Position numbers and translations under genes: made by a program. A model generated the notes under the pieces. It saw nothing but the letters and a program-made list of their open reading frames with translations, was not told where the DNA came from and searched no databases. Shown here in pieces: positions 1 to 10,180 of a stretch of DNA of 64,000 nt. This stretch comes from Neoechinorhynchus agilis (taxonomy: Eukaryota > Acanthocephala): assembly GCA_051530055.1 (NCBI GenBank), contig CM121341.1, positions 16,182,001 through 16,246,000 of the forward strand, read 5' to 3'. Position 1 is the stretch's first letter. Each line of letters begins with the position of its first letter.

Positions 1-790
1 ATGAATTGAAGAACTCACATGTTGCCCAAAACACAAAATTGTCAGTTTTTGAGCTAGCTAGAGCCGGTAAAGTAACAGAGGTACCACCGTGTAATGTAGA
101 TCCATGTCCACACGTGGTCCTACCCGAACAGCAGCAGCGTAGGTTGGTACTTTGACTCCTCCAATGGTCGGCGAGGGGTTATCGTTGAAAACTTAGCAAT
201 TCTGGCTACTTTAAACGAACTTCCTAATGAAATCAATTGATTTATGCACATTTTACCTAGAATTCTCGATCATTAGAAACCAAATTCGCCTTTTTCCTCC
301 AAAAAGAGTGTTTGTTAAATCAACTCGGCAAAATCACCTTTATCTGCCAGTTTCTATGAATTCTTAATTCGATTAATCACCATTTACAAACCTCACATGA
401 ACCTGTTCATTCGCTACCACCTATCGGATACGCGTTGCAAGCTACCATCCTTCCGAATATTCAAAATCTTTCAAAAGCTGTTCTACTTCAATTAATGTTG
501 ATTAGATAACAATCGTTTTTAAAAAATTTGCATTACAGTTTGTGTCGCTACTTTTTCCCTTTTGATGGCAATTCGGAGTCAAGTATCCGCTTGTTAAACG
601 ATTAAACCGAAGCGGTTCGTACCACGACGTTCATCCTTGTAATGAACGTGGATCCGTACATTGCCCACAATCTGAGATACCAATTTTATCAAGTATAAAC
701 CACGATCTCGTTGGGTATTCACATGAGCCATGGACTAGTGCACAACCCAAACACAGTAAAGTACGAGCTAATACGGAGAAGCGAAGCGCT
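1..790. other. No gene seen (edge of window)
   Basis: Mixed-composition sequence without a long open frame, RNA gene or repeat that I recognise. It is the upstream flank of the open frame at 791. Confidence 0.5.
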
Positions 791-1465
791 ATGGACTCAT
801 TTTATGAGAATGCATTAACAGCAATTGAATCTTCGATACTTTCGCTGAAATACTTCAAAGCTTACCTAGCATGGTTCATCAAGCGATTTGAGAATCTTGA
901 AGAATCTACAGCCGCTGATTTTATTCTCAGAAACGATCCATTCACATGCCGACAGTACGGTCATCTTCACCGAAAAGCATTGTTCAGTGTGTACGGAGCC
1001 AAATATTACCTGTCAATGAAAAAGGCACTATTACAAAACCCCCGAAAGGCAACTGTAATTATCATGAATCGCCTTGAAGAGCGAATTATGGAGTGGTCGA
1101 AAACGCTATCATTGTACAAGGCGGAATGGGTTAATCGGTCAAAGGATATTCTGGATAGAAGCGATCCAACGGAAAATGCGATATGGGATACGCCAATAAT
1201 AAAATACCTTAGTATACACAGCGTGAATACTAAACGAAGCCGGATCGATATGCTATTAAGATTGGAGAAGGAAGACGATGTGCTGGCAATCGAGTTACCC
1301 GCTAACGACTCTGGGGAAGGCGGTGTACAATTCTGTGGTCTTGCATTAATCGTTGACATACGGAGAACCTGTAGTCTTCTACTTTCAGAGCAATGGCATT
1401 TTGTGTTCTGTCTCTCCAGACATGATACATTCTTACTATATTCTATTTCCTCTTTAATAGCGTGA
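791..1465 (+). CDS. Hypothetical protein, 224 codons
   Basis: An open frame of 224 codons from an ATG. The first 170 residues look like a real protein: mixed charged and hydrophobic residues in a mainly helical pattern, with KKALLQNPRKATVIIMNRLEER near residue 80. The last 45 residues are hydrophobic and poorer in charge, so the true exon may end near 1320 at a donor-like GTGTAC, with the rest being intron read-through. I do not recognise a family. The three open frames that follow on the same strand to 4033 share its codon style, so they may be exons of one gene or a small cluster of orphan genes. I could not find phase-consistent splices that join them. Confidence 0.4.
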   Translation: MDSFYENALTAIESSILSLKYFKAYLAWFIKRFENLEESTAADFILRNDPFTCRQYGHLHRKALFSVYGAKYYLSMKKALLQNPRKATVIIMNRLEERIMEWSKTLSLYKAEWVNRSKDILDRSDPTENAIWDTPIIKYLSIHSVNTKRSRIDMLLRLEKEDDVLAIELPANDSGEGGVQFCGLALIVDIRRTCSLLLSEQWHFVFCLSRHDTFLLYSISSLIA

Positions 1466-1982
1466 TATCCATGCTCTTATGAGAGCAAAACCAGCCGGGT
1501 CAATCTTGTCCAAAATGTAGTCTTATTGTGCGATTTATCCATGTTTAGTCTGGTTTTTATCACATTTTTGTTATATCGTATTACGTTAGTTGCTTCAAAT
1601 TGTATGATTTAGAAAGATATGGCTATTAATTTTTGGGTTTGTTCGAAAAGGCCTTGCTTCAAATGTACAAGAGACTGTGTTTTATTTTTAAGATTGCTTG
1701 AAAATCTTAAGGTCATGATTAAGCCAGCAATCCTTTAAATACTCGCAAAGATAAAAATAGGACGTCGCTTTTGTTGTTTTTAATATAGGGGCTTCGAAAT
1801 TGTATCAGAGAAGCATTCAAAAAACTGATACCCTTTTCTAGTTTTTATAGTAGCTCGATTGTTTAAACGTCGAAATGTGGCTCTCATAATATTTACTTTA
1901 GTGATAGGTGTTTAAAATTTATTTTCAAGTTGAGCGTTTGGTGCAACCAAAGAAATGATTGTCAAGATTGCATTAATTTTAG
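1466..1982. other. AT-rich spacer or intron, nothing recognised
   Basis: T-rich sequence with no coding pattern. It could be an intron if the flanking open frames belong to one gene, since T-tracts and AG dinucleotides occur near 1980. Confidence 0.4.
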
Positions 1983-2168
1983 ATGCATAAATCTATGAAA
2001 TCTTCTGTAGGATATGCATTAATCGAATATCTCGAAAACAGTAGCTTCATAAATTCAAAACTATTTTCAAATTATTTCTTTCAACTTACGGAACTCCCTG
2101 TTTCTATCGACACTTCAAAACAATTTCTTCAAATTTGTAAGGGGGTTGGTGTTTTTAAAGGCGTTTGA
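1983..2168 (+). CDS. Possible short exon of unknown gene
   Basis: A 61-codon open frame in which about the first 50 codons look coding. A good donor (GTAAGG) lies at 2137, so an exon of about 1983-2136 is possible. A join from that donor to the acceptor at 2214 would create a stop codon, so the connection to the next open frame is not settled. No family is recognised. Confidence 0.25.
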   Translation: MHKSMKSSVGYALIEYLENSSFINSKLFSNYFFQLTELPVSIDTSKQFLQICKGVGVFKGV

Positions 2169-2195
2169 ACGGCCGTAAATAAGCGTACATAATCG

Positions 2196-2876
2196 ATGAT
2201 CATCGAGAACTCAGAATTAATTTCAATGATCGGCAATGCGATTATTAAATACATAAACGACGACGATGCCTACCTTATGGTTTTCGAATTTATACCTTAC
2301 ATCTTCTTAAACCGATCAGAATTGACTATACAAACTATGCTCCCGGTCTATCGCTTTGTCTATACATATAGCGTTTTACTGAGATACTTTATGCCGATCG
2401 TCGATAAAGAACGCTTCGATGTCATCGAAAAACTCATTGCATATTCACGAGAACTATCGATCAAACCAGCCGATAAGAAGAATCAAATTTTAAAAACCCG
2501 TATACTCGAATTCGAATTTCTCAATCGATATGGTGCGAAATCCACACGGTGTATAAAACACCTCGTGGAGATAGTTTCTAATCTTTACAGATACATAGAC
2601 GAACTGCTTTCATTGCCCATTGAAATGGGTCACGTAAAGCTTCTTTTGAACCCACATTTTGATATTTTAATAGATCCTGAACTTGCGCATAGATATCCTG
2701 TAAAATTGGAACGGAATGGTAACTCACTAATAGTGAGTGTTTTTGAAAGTGAATATTCGAATATATGTCGACGCCGTTCGTCGCAATGTAAAGGAAATGT
2801 ACAGAGTGCGTTCTTATCGAAAGCGATTCTTCGTTTCGAAGATGCCTATTGTTTTCCACATAGGTTCGTAATTTAG
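2196..2876 (+). CDS. Hypothetical protein, 226 codons
   Basis: An open frame of 226 codons with convincing coding character: aromatic and leucine-rich helices alternate with charged patches (for example KPADKKNQILKTRILEFEF near residue 95), and codon use is even. There is no signal peptide and no clear membrane segment, although residues 20-65 are hydrophobic. No family is recognised. It ends shortly before T-rich sequence, so the last few codons after about 2868 may be intron read-through. The neighbours on both sides are also orphan open frames on the same strand. Confidence 0.45.
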   Translation: MIIENSELISMIGNAIIKYINDDDAYLMVFEFIPYIFLNRSELTIQTMLPVYRFVYTYSVLLRYFMPIVDKERFDVIEKLIAYSRELSIKPADKKNQILKTRILEFEFLNRYGAKSTRCIKHLVEIVSNLYRYIDELLSLPIEMGHVKLLLNPHFDILIDPELAHRYPVKLERNGNSLIVSVFESEYSNICRRRSSQCKGNVQSAFLSKAILRFEDAYCFPHRFVI

Positions 2877-3196
2877 GTGATTTCATATAAGTAGATTTCA
2901 ATATATAAACTGTAAATTTCTTTTTTCTTTAACGTAGCTTATGAATAACTGTTTAGACGCGATTCGCATCTTTTCTACACATTGTTTATGTTTACATTTG
3001 CCCTAGACTTCACTGAAGCAAGTTCTTGTTTATTGTTTTCTTTGAGCCAAAACTACAAACTGGATACCATCTTCGTTAACAGATAATGAAACTGAGATAG
3101 CTTGTCGACTATCTCAAATGCATCAATTGCCGTTTAAAGTTGCTTTAAAATTTAATTCTTTGCAAAGTAGTTTGCTTTATAATCCACAGTGAATGA

Positions 3197-4033
3197 CAAC
3201 CATCGAAAAATTCCTTCTCTTTTCGAACCATTCCGATAATTACGCTCTCTCCAAGAAGGAACACATCAGATGAAAGCGATCGGAGTGATCGAATTGCAGG
3301 CACACCGACGTCGAATTACATAGCTGCCGATACCACAACTAGAGCTGATTTTCCAACTCAAGAAACTGTCGATTCCGATGCCCCTCAAAAGACGACAGAT
3401 CCAACTGAAGATGAACTCGTGTATAGTGTACAAACGGAAAAGAAACTAGCATCGAATTCTGTGTATTTTCTTAACGATTTTCGAGTTAGTTCCATAAAAT
3501 TGTCGAGCACATACTATAGTAACCGGGACATTAAAGTTCTTACGACAAATCGTTTTCGACGATCTCGAATGGAAAAAAGACGTAAGATTCGAAAAACCTG
3601 GCATCTTAAGCGAAAATGTCATAAATCGTATAAAAAGGAGGAAAACAAAACTGAGAAAGTGCACATGAAAGTATCAACCACCAATAGGCCGAAAATAACG
3701 AAAAGATGTGAACAAATTTATGGATCGAATTTTTTTCCTAATATCAAATTTAATGCGAAACCAGTGATGTATTTGGACGAAAATAAGACTAAATGTTATT
3801 TTACCAACATTTTAGAAAAAGACGATATCTACAACACGGAGTCAGGTAAAACTCGACGTTATTCGTTTCCTGATTTCGAGAGAATAACAACGGAGGAAAT
3901 TGAAAAGCTTGTAGCGAATTATAACTGTAAAATTTATCATTTGTATGCAAAACCAGGATCAGTCATTTTATATCGGCTGTTACCAAACCTAGTCGATGAA
4001 GTAAATGATGACTTCAACAAAACTGAAGAATGA
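3197..4033 (+). CDS. Hypothetical basic protein, 5' part uncertain
   Basis: The frame is open from 3197 to the TGA at 4031-4033, with no good ATG in the first 300 bases. An acceptor-like CATCAG at 3269 would give an exon starting near 3270. The N-terminal third is acidic and rich in Thr/Ser/Asp (low-complexity, disordered style). The middle (about 3545-3660) is very basic, with clustered Arg/Lys/His that could act as a nuclear localisation or nucleic-acid-binding stretch. The C-terminal part is compact and mixed. A basic middle flanked by acidic ends suggests a nuclear protein, but that is inference. No domain is recognised. Confidence 0.4.
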   Translation, partial: QPSKNSFSFRTIPIITLSPRRNTSDESDRSDRIAGTPTSNYIAADTTTRADFPTQETVDSDAPQKTTDPTEDELVYSVQTEKKLASNSVYFLNDFRVSSIKLSSTYYSNRDIKVLTTNRFRRSRMEKRRKIRKTWHLKRKCHKSYKKEENKTEKVHMKVSTTNRPKITKRCEQIYGSNFFPNIKFNAKPVMYLDENKTKCYFTNILEKDDIYNTESGKTRRYSFPDFERITTEEIEKLVANYNCKIYHLYAKPGSVILYRLLPNLVDEVNDDFNKTEE

Positions 4034-4159
4034 GTGCGTGTTTTGCTTATAATGCATAAATGTCTCTAATGAAGACACTTGTGTTCATGAGTGCAATTCC
4101 GAATGCGCTGCTCTGTGCTTACGTACGCAAACCCGTCAAATTGTATCTAACAAAACCCC

Positions 4160-4420
4160 ACGACCATGAATACGATTTATTGCCTGTGTACGTTTGTGCA
4201 ATTCTGCATGTTTTGTTCCGTGTTTAGGTACGCAAATTCTTGAAGCATTAAATAATTTATTCTTAACAACAAAGTATCAAAGAATACAAAACGAGCTTAT
4301 GAGCGAATGCGCACTTAGGTCACGCAAAAACGTGACAGTGTAAAGAAACAAACTGACCGAACCCGAATTCGAACCAATCCCTACGACCATGAATACGATT
4401 TATCGAAAAAGTATCCATGA
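4160..4420 (-). repeat. Decayed copy of the 220-bp repeat
   Basis: Read on the minus strand this resembles the 220-bp tandem unit at 10181-10890. Shared blocks include ATTCTGCATGTTTTGTT, CTTGAAGC and AAACGAGC in the same order, between two copies of CGATTTAT-type sequence. It is clearly diverged. Confidence 0.6.
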
Positions 4421-4442
4421 AACATATTCCGTCAAGAAAAGA

Positions 4443-4690
4443 TTAAACTATTTTGCGGCTTGCTTCATATGATCCCAAATAAGTCGGTAGGGAATATCTA
4501 GTGCCTTTCGGATACCCAAATCGCGGGACGACACAGGCAAGGATGCCCGATGCGGCGCCTCGTCCGACAGCTGAGTATTTTAAATTTTGTCGAGGCATGC
4601 TTTCATCTATTTTTATGTCTAAAAAATGTATTTTGCGCAGCTCATACAGCAATTTTGGAACGAAGAGGGTGCAGAAACATAGCACCGTAT
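4443..4690 (-). mobile_element. RLE LINE fragment (post-RT region)
   Basis: The minus-strand frame reads VPKLLYELR, then GYPKGTRYSLPTYLGSYEASR. This matches the same region of the better LINE copy at 27751-28020 (MPKLLHKLR ... GGLGVRTTSDVALPAFLSS), the stretch between the reverse transcriptase and the C-terminal endonuclease. It is a 250-bp relic that lacks both domains and is strongly diverged. Confidence 0.65.
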
Positions 4691-4829
4691 AAAGGTAATT
4701 GATAAACTTGTCCGCACTTCACAGAAAATTGCGGTTAAATATGGGCAATCTCTGCTTCGACATTAGAATCAAAAATACAGCTTCCTAGAAGACTTAACCG
4801 GTCTAGAGTAATCAATTCCATTCCGGGAT

Positions 4830-5070
4830 CACTCTCGTGGTCAACGTTCTCTCTCTCATCGTCAACGTTCTCTTTCTCGTCAACCTTCTCTCTCGTCAAC
4901 TCAATCGTTCAACGTTCTCTCTCATCAGCTCAATCGTTCTCTCTCTCGTCAACTCAACGGTTCTCTCTCCCATCAACTCAAAGGTTCTCTCTCGCGACAA
5001 CTCTACGTTCCCCCTCTCGTCAACGTTCTCTCTCTCTCTCGACAACGTTTTCTCTCTCGTCCGTCACAAA
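4830..5070. repeat. CT-rich minisatellite
   Basis: Irregular tandem repeats of CGTCAACGTTCTCTCTCT-like units with many CTCTCT runs; strongly pyrimidine-biased on the plus strand. Confidence 0.8.
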
Positions 5071-5079
5071 CACTTGCAA

Positions 5080-5710
5080 CCAATGCCGAGGCCAAAGCGT
5101 CCAACCACCCAGCCCAAATATTTGTCGCAAGTACTTGGGCAGCAGGCAGGAAATTCATTTGCGGTTTCTGCACTGCCGCCTGGCTCAAACCGTGTTCTCC
5201 GGTTTCCCACCCCCCCTTCCCAATACTAATCACTCCCAAACCCCTAATCCCCGCCCCTTCCATCTTCAGTTTCCCCACCCCAAACCTCCTCTTCTCCCTC
5301 GCTTCACTCTTTAAATACTTTCCACCTACCTAGCTGTCGGCGCCCTCAAAGACCCCTATCCACATTCAAATTCGACTTCTCCCGCATACCCCTCTTCCCT
5401 CGTCCCTGCATTCTAAGTCTCACTCTGCTACACCATTAAAACCGAACCCCCTTCCTCCTCGGCCTCATCTAAATCCCCCACCTCCTCTCTAGCACCCCGT
5501 ACTGCTAGAAAAAAACCATAAACCCCTCCCATCCTTCTACGATTACGTTTCAGCGTTAGCCCAATCAAAACCTTCTACTTTCGCTCCCGTACCTCGATTT
5601 TCCAGTAAAAAGCACACACCCCTATCATCCTTCAACGACTACATTAAGCATCTCTCGCCTCGTAAACTAACTCCTCCTAAACCCCTCTCATCCCTGCCTC
5701 CACCCGAATA
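5080..5710 (+). mobile_element. CR1-like LINE ORF1 fragment
   Basis: C-rich, proline-rich coding-like sequence with the recurring motif (P)SF(Y/N)DY(V/I), for example near 5540 and 5630. The same motif (FFDYVQLHRP) lies in the CR1-derived copies near 37850 and 50270, so this is a piece of the C-terminal part of ORF1 from the same broad family. The frame is broken and both ends are lost. Confidence 0.5.
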
Positions 5711-5724
5711 TTCAGTCGGGGGAT

Positions 5725-6140
5725 GTCCGTTCGGGTGAGAATATGCCCGTTCGTTCGAGAATATCCGGATGCGTTGGAAGGTCCGTTCTGGTGGGAATTA
5801 GTGGTTATTGTATGCAGGGGCGCTTGTAAGATTGGTCTTTTCTCAGGTTCATTTCAAGTTATGATATCAGAGAAGATTGGGCAGCATGGTAAAAAGAGCC
5901 TAGGTGTAGGGAGGTGCGAGGTGGGTTGATAGGCGTTTTGATTGCTTTATGAAAATAGTATCAAGGCATTCGGTGAGAGGGGGAAGTCAGTAGTGCAAAT
6001 TATAGGTGCTTTTTATGAAACATTTCAAGACGACAGATTTGAGATTTGGATAGGTTGCAGAAGACGGGATAACCGTAAGTGAGGGAGGGTAAATAAAGCA
6101 GAAGTAAAATTTGGATAGATCGGGTAAAGGGATTCCTAAA
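5725..6140 (-). mobile_element. CR1-like LINE, C-terminal RT fragment
   Basis: The minus-strand frame reads LTYGYPVFCNLSKSQICRLE and then FALLTSPSHRMP. This is the region after the RT core of CR1/Jockey LINEs (consensus of the type LxYGxPVW...K...LxxxxxxxLR). Its orientation is opposite to that of the ORF1 fragment directly to the left, so the two pieces meet head to head at about 5715. Diverged. Confidence 0.6.
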
Positions 6141-6307
6141 TGCCGGAGGCGTCTGACCTCTTTATAGTTGATAAATCGACTAATGAATAAGTTTCATTGT
6201 TGGAAAGACTAGAGCTTGCTAATTATCATGTGGATAGCTCAAATTGAAAAGATATTTCATCATTGTTTTATTCGAGTGGAGAAAGTAATTAAATTTAATT
6301 AAAAATT

Positions 6308-6558
6308 AAATATTTCGATCCTCTATCTCGGATCTTCTTCAGTATCTGAAAAACACAAACAGGGATTGTCATTCACTTAGTGTCTAATAATATCCGGCGG
6401 AAGTCTCAATCTCAGCTTGAAATCCGACTTGTTGCCATTGAACGTTTCGAAAGCATCTATGTAGAGGGCTTCCACGAGGATATTATTAGACACTAAGTGA
6501 TTGACAATCCCTGTTTGTGTTTTTCAGATACTGAAGAAGATCCGAGATAGAGGATAGC
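6308..6558. repeat. Palindromic Penelope terminus with end of the EN gene
   Basis: The arms at about 6311-6405 and 6478-6556 are near-perfect inverted copies. Read outward, both arms carry the PLE-type end CTGAAGAA-GATCC-loop-GGATC-GAAA (intact in the left arm, damaged in the right). The sequence between the arms, read on the minus strand, encodes a tail (LVEALYIDAFETFNGNKSDF...LRLPPDI) that matches the C-terminus of the Penelope endonuclease at 20640-20740. The unit is therefore two opposed 3' ends of a PLE, placed just upstream of the RT fragment at 6690. This is the same layout as the young copy at 18796-20862. Confidence 0.75.
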
Positions 6559-6689
6559 TCAAATCTCATCATCCTTTAAATAATGAAAGATGACAATGTG
6601 CATTGTTATAGTATATTTAAAATTTAAAAAGTTGAGGTTAGACCTTATGCTTTTTAACATCAGAATTTTTTCCTTATTCACGAAAGTAC

Positions 6690-7495
6690 CATTGGACTCA
6701 GCGATCACATTTGCCATTCCCATACTTCAACGCAATGTGGAAGGCTGTAATTAAGCTGAATCTGAATGGAAGCAACTCTTACACATGTGCACGAGTAACA
6801 TGAATTTCAACTTCGACGGTAAGAGCTATGATCAGGTAGATGGATTGCCCATGGGGAGTCCTTTTACACCAGTTATCGCCGAATTGTTCATGCGTTGTTA
6901 CAAGCCTACCGGGTGTGAAATTCTGGCAGAGATACGTTGATGATTCGTTTATCTTAGTCGATGAAACCACAGAACCGGAAAGTTTTTCTCACGTGCTGAA
7001 TTCCAAAGCAGAGCAACATCCAATGGACCGTGGACTCGGAGAATCATAATGCGATCCCTTTTTTGGACGTGTTGATAACGCAAAAAGGAGCGGAATTTGA
7101 GACCGCTGTATACAGGACGATTGTTATACCGACTGACATTGCCCCTTTCATTACAATGGCACCAATTGAATGTAAAATAACTAGGATAAAGTCGCTATTT
7201 GATCGTGCATACAACTATTGCTCCAACCAAGATTCCTCAACGAGGAACATGAATTTCTTTGGAGCATGCTCAAAGGAAAGGGCTATCCAATCTAAATGAT
7301 AAGAAGAGCTAGTTGCAGGGCCTTCTATGCAAAGAAAAATATGTGCAAGAAATCAAAACAAAAAGCCTTCATAGGTGCACCATTCGTCGACGAGTTCTTC
7401 ACTACAATTAACAACCTGATCAAAGGAGGTGTGTTCAAAGACATCGAGTGTCATATCTACACTGTGAAAAGTGGTATGTGGGCTAAACCAACAAT
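6690..7495 (+). mobile_element. Penelope-like element, RT fragment
   Basis: Recognisable PLE reverse transcriptase blocks in order: DGLPMGSPFTPVIAELFMR (about 6838-6894), FWQRYVDDSFILVDE with the catalytic YVDD (about 6922), IPFLDVLI (about 7053), a Lys/Arg-rich connector, then the linker to the endonuclease (FIGAPFVDEFFTTINNLIK, about 7360). The endonuclease itself is cut off near 7495, where an opposite-strand LINE tail begins. The reading frame is broken several times; this is an old copy. Confidence 0.8.
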
Positions 7496-7800
7496 TTACA
7501 AAGGAAACGGTCGAAAGAACGGATGTAGCGATCCCCCGTTGCACAGCCAGGCTTATGTGTTGTAGGAGGAATGCTCCTGCAATCGGATCGCCAGTGATTC
7601 GTCTGATTCTCTTGGACAATTGTTTGACCAGGTCCTGTGTCGCAGTACAAAACGACCCGAGTGTCTCGACGCCAAAGGAAAGAAATAATGATTTCGACCC
7701 AAGTCCCAGAATTTGGTCTTTTTGCGGTCTTCAGCGGCGTTTGCTGCTATTTTATTACGGTAGTATAACTCAGTCACGAACTTTAGACTGAAAATGGGGA
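7496..7800 (-). mobile_element. RLE LINE 3' fragment
   Basis: On the minus strand the pieces LGRNHYFFPLASRHSGR and AGAFLLQHISLAVQRG match the conserved C-terminal tail of the RLE LINE (compare YFVPFGVET and AGVFLRQNISLAAQRGNAAS at 30218-30380). Only the last 100 codons or so remain. It abuts the PLE fragment in the opposite orientation. Confidence 0.75.
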
Positions 7801-8466
7801 AAAATATGATCAAGAAAGTATCTTCGAATGAGTGCAAGAATCTCAGGAAACGTAACCCTCATTTCATCAAATGAGGTGGCGTAATTGTCCAGTTTTTAGA
7901 GCTTCAATCAGATTACGTCGATACATAGAGCACGTTGAGCTAAAAACCGTAGCTTCAATCAGCTTATCCAATTTGAACACTAGTATCGTGAGAAACATAA
8001 AAAGTTCATTCGTCGATATAAAATTAAAGTTCGTGTAATACATTTGTTTTGTATCACCACAAATTGTATAGTAAATTTAAGACAACAAACATGCTTAATC
8101 GCAATATTGGAGCTCAGACGAATGCTAAACGAGAACAGAGTATGAACAATCAAGTGATAAAGTCAAACTTAAGAATTTAGTCACCATGTTTTTTCGGTGT
8201 ATTGCGTATAAGGAGTGCCTTCTGATTCTCATCAACTATTGAAAAACCCAAAATTATTTCTGGTGCTTTAAACGAAGAATAATATGGCGCCTAGATCCAT
8301 ATGGATCCCTTCTTTGAATTTCCGACGAAACTTTCGATAGTACATTTGAGAGGAAAAGTCAATAAATTATAGAATTTTACAACTTCGCCTTCCAGTGTGA
8401 ATGTGGTACAATGTTAAAAACCAGCGATTCTATCGTATTCTTATATAGAAAAGCTATTTTTTGGAA
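7801..8466. other. No gene seen; 3' flank of mrps6
   Basis: AT-rich sequence with no supported open frame or repeat. It lies immediately downstream of the minus-strand mrps6 stop codon and should contain its 3' UTR. Confidence 0.5.
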
Positions 8467-9189
8467 TCACAGCCTCCTTTTATACAGAGGATCAATAATC
8501 CGTTTTCCCCAATACGCCACTGGCCTATCGTACTCTATGTGTGAACTGATGAATCTTCCATATTTCTCACAGATGCAATTAGTGGTCATTGCGCTTTGAA
8601 CGGAAGTTAACTCTCTAACCGCTTGCTTGGCTTTTCTCAAAGCTCCAACTTGAGGATGAGTTCTGTTGTTAATGCCGATTTGCTCAGTCAGTGACGCTTT
8701 ATCGATTTGATCGATTACATAGTTAATGTATTCGTCTCTGGCATCATCTACAGATCACCGATTCTAACAGTACGCCAGTGAGATTCGATGCTTTAAAGCA
8801 AGGATACTTTGTCTAATAACTTCAGATTTGACATCGTGTGCAATCTGGAAGTTACGATCCGGTCGCCCGTGATATCTGATTAACAGATAACTAAATTACA
8901 ATCAATATCTTTAGCAAAAGAGTGTTAGATGTCCTCGTTCATACTTGGCGAATCCTTCGTAGGGTTTTCGAGAGTAACTGCGAAAGGGCGTTGGGGTTAT
9001 TCTCCGGCCAAGATTTTCATATTCCCGAATCATTCCGCCATTAGTCACAATGCATTTAGTAACACGCTTAATTGATTCTATAAGTGCTGGCTATGTGAAC
9101 ATGTTAATGAATGACGTATAAAACGATTCGAATGAAAAGCTTACCCTTTCAAGGTCGGCTATGATGCAAAACATTTCGTAAAAAACCAT
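8467..9189 (-). CDS. mrps6: Mitochondrial small ribosomal subunit protein bS6m
   Basis: Four exons: 9189-9145, 9090-8945, 8890-8808 and 8747-8467, with introns of 54, 54 and 60 bp. They join in phase to a 184-codon protein. The N-terminus (MVFYEMFCIIADLERPALIE) and the block GGMIREYENLGRR are typical of the bS6 family (bacterial/mitochondrial S6: an N-terminal beta strand, LKRT-like helix, GG(V/I)IR, ENLG). The block ANYLLIRYHGRPD...DVKSEVIRQ matches the second beta-alpha unit that ends in DI(D)xIR. bS6m sits on the platform of the mitochondrial small subunit next to bS18m. The C-terminal 90 residues are an extension, Lys/Arg-rich, and longer than in insect or human bS6m. No frame damage is seen. 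The upstream neighbour starts only about 25 bp away on the other strand. Confidence 0.88.
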
Positions 9190-9655
9190 AATGATCTGGA
9201 ATTGATAATCGAGTGAAGTCGAGTAATCAATTTAACACGCAAAATGAGCCAATCATGGACGTGGAAAACAACATTCACAAGAACAAAAACTATATAAAAA
9301 ACGAAGCGAGAAAAGGGTTTTATTCATTCGAATCCAAGGTAATTCATACCATTAGTTTCATACTGCCGTTTACAATACCAGCATACTTACTTTGTCTCCG
9401 CTCTAAACTACAAACATGAGAAAATTTGAATTACCGCGATTAACATAGAACACAAGCTTTTATGCAACAAAAATAAGCTTGATATAACTAGTGTAAAGGA
9501 GATTGAAATTTTCTGAGAAAAACATAATTTGCCGACATAGGCGAAAATATACGAACGCCATTAAGTCTAACGAAAAGCGCCTCATGCGACGAAATAGAAT
9601 ACTGAGGCATCCAGGAAAAGCGTAGCATCATTAAGTATTTCTGTAAAGATATTCT
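9190..9655. other. Spacer with a possible short divergent open frame
   Basis: A plus-strand open frame from an ATG near 9255 reads about 28 hydrophilic codons up to a donor-like AAG|GTAATT near 9340, just head to head with mrps6. It is too short to call. The rest is AT-rich with no feature. Confidence 0.3.
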
Positions 9656-9659
9656 CCAT

Positions 9660-9876
9660 TATAGTTTGTTTCAATAGCGAAGATTGTATCACTTAAATTT
9701 ATTGAAAATTTTCGGCCTTTTCGTTGGCCTTCTTCAGTCACTTGTTTCGCAAGTTTTTCACGACGCTGAAGTGAAAAACTTGCGAAACAAGTGACTGAAG
9801 AAGGCCAACGAAAAGCCCGAAAATTTTCATATAATACATTTAATTGATACAATCTTCGCTATTGAAACAAATTAAG
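9660..9876. repeat. Palindromic Penelope-type terminus
   Basis: Two inverted arms of about 100 bp meet around 9771 with almost no spacer. Each arm, read outward from the centre, contains CTGAAGAA-GGCC-AACGAAAA-GGCC-GAAA (the right arm reads GCCC before GAAA) followed by an A/T-rich tail ending in TTGATACAATCTTCGC. No coding sequence remains. The arms match each other at well over 90%. Confidence 0.85.
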
Positions 9877-10180
9877 TATTTCATAACGAAAAGTTCTAAA
9901 GCAACAAAAAACTAAATGACAACACGAAAAATAACAACAAAATTATCAACTTGTACAGCTAATATCTAGTGTGAGAGATAACACATTAAAAAAACGATAT
10001 AAAAACCAAATAGCCAGTAACAATAAAGACGTAAACGAATAGTAAAACATTTGACCACAATAAACTACGGTTTTTTAAACAAAAAGAAGAATTACAATTT
10101 CCGAACGGAAAACGAAAGAAACGAACGCGGAAGAATAAATAAATTAGTGCGCGCATTTGCTTGAAAGGATACATTTCCGA
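9877..10180. other. AT-rich spacer, nothing recognised
   Basis: No supported open frame. The sequence runs into the 220-bp repeats. Confidence 0.4.

Noticed and set aside
4355-4380. B-box-like GGTTCGAATTC on the minus strand suggesting a tRNA
   Set aside because: No matching A-box, acceptor stem or anticodon arm upstream; it is part of the decayed 220-bp repeat region.
4830-5070. CT-rich repeats as a CRISPR-like array
   Set aside because: Units are irregular in length, spacers are not unique sequence, and the organism is eukaryotic. It is a minisatellite.
9660-9876. A complete, standard hammerhead ribozyme
   Set aside because: The CUGANGA...GAAA core is present, but there is an extra A before stem II and I could not pair stems I and III without forcing. 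Reported only as hammerhead-like.
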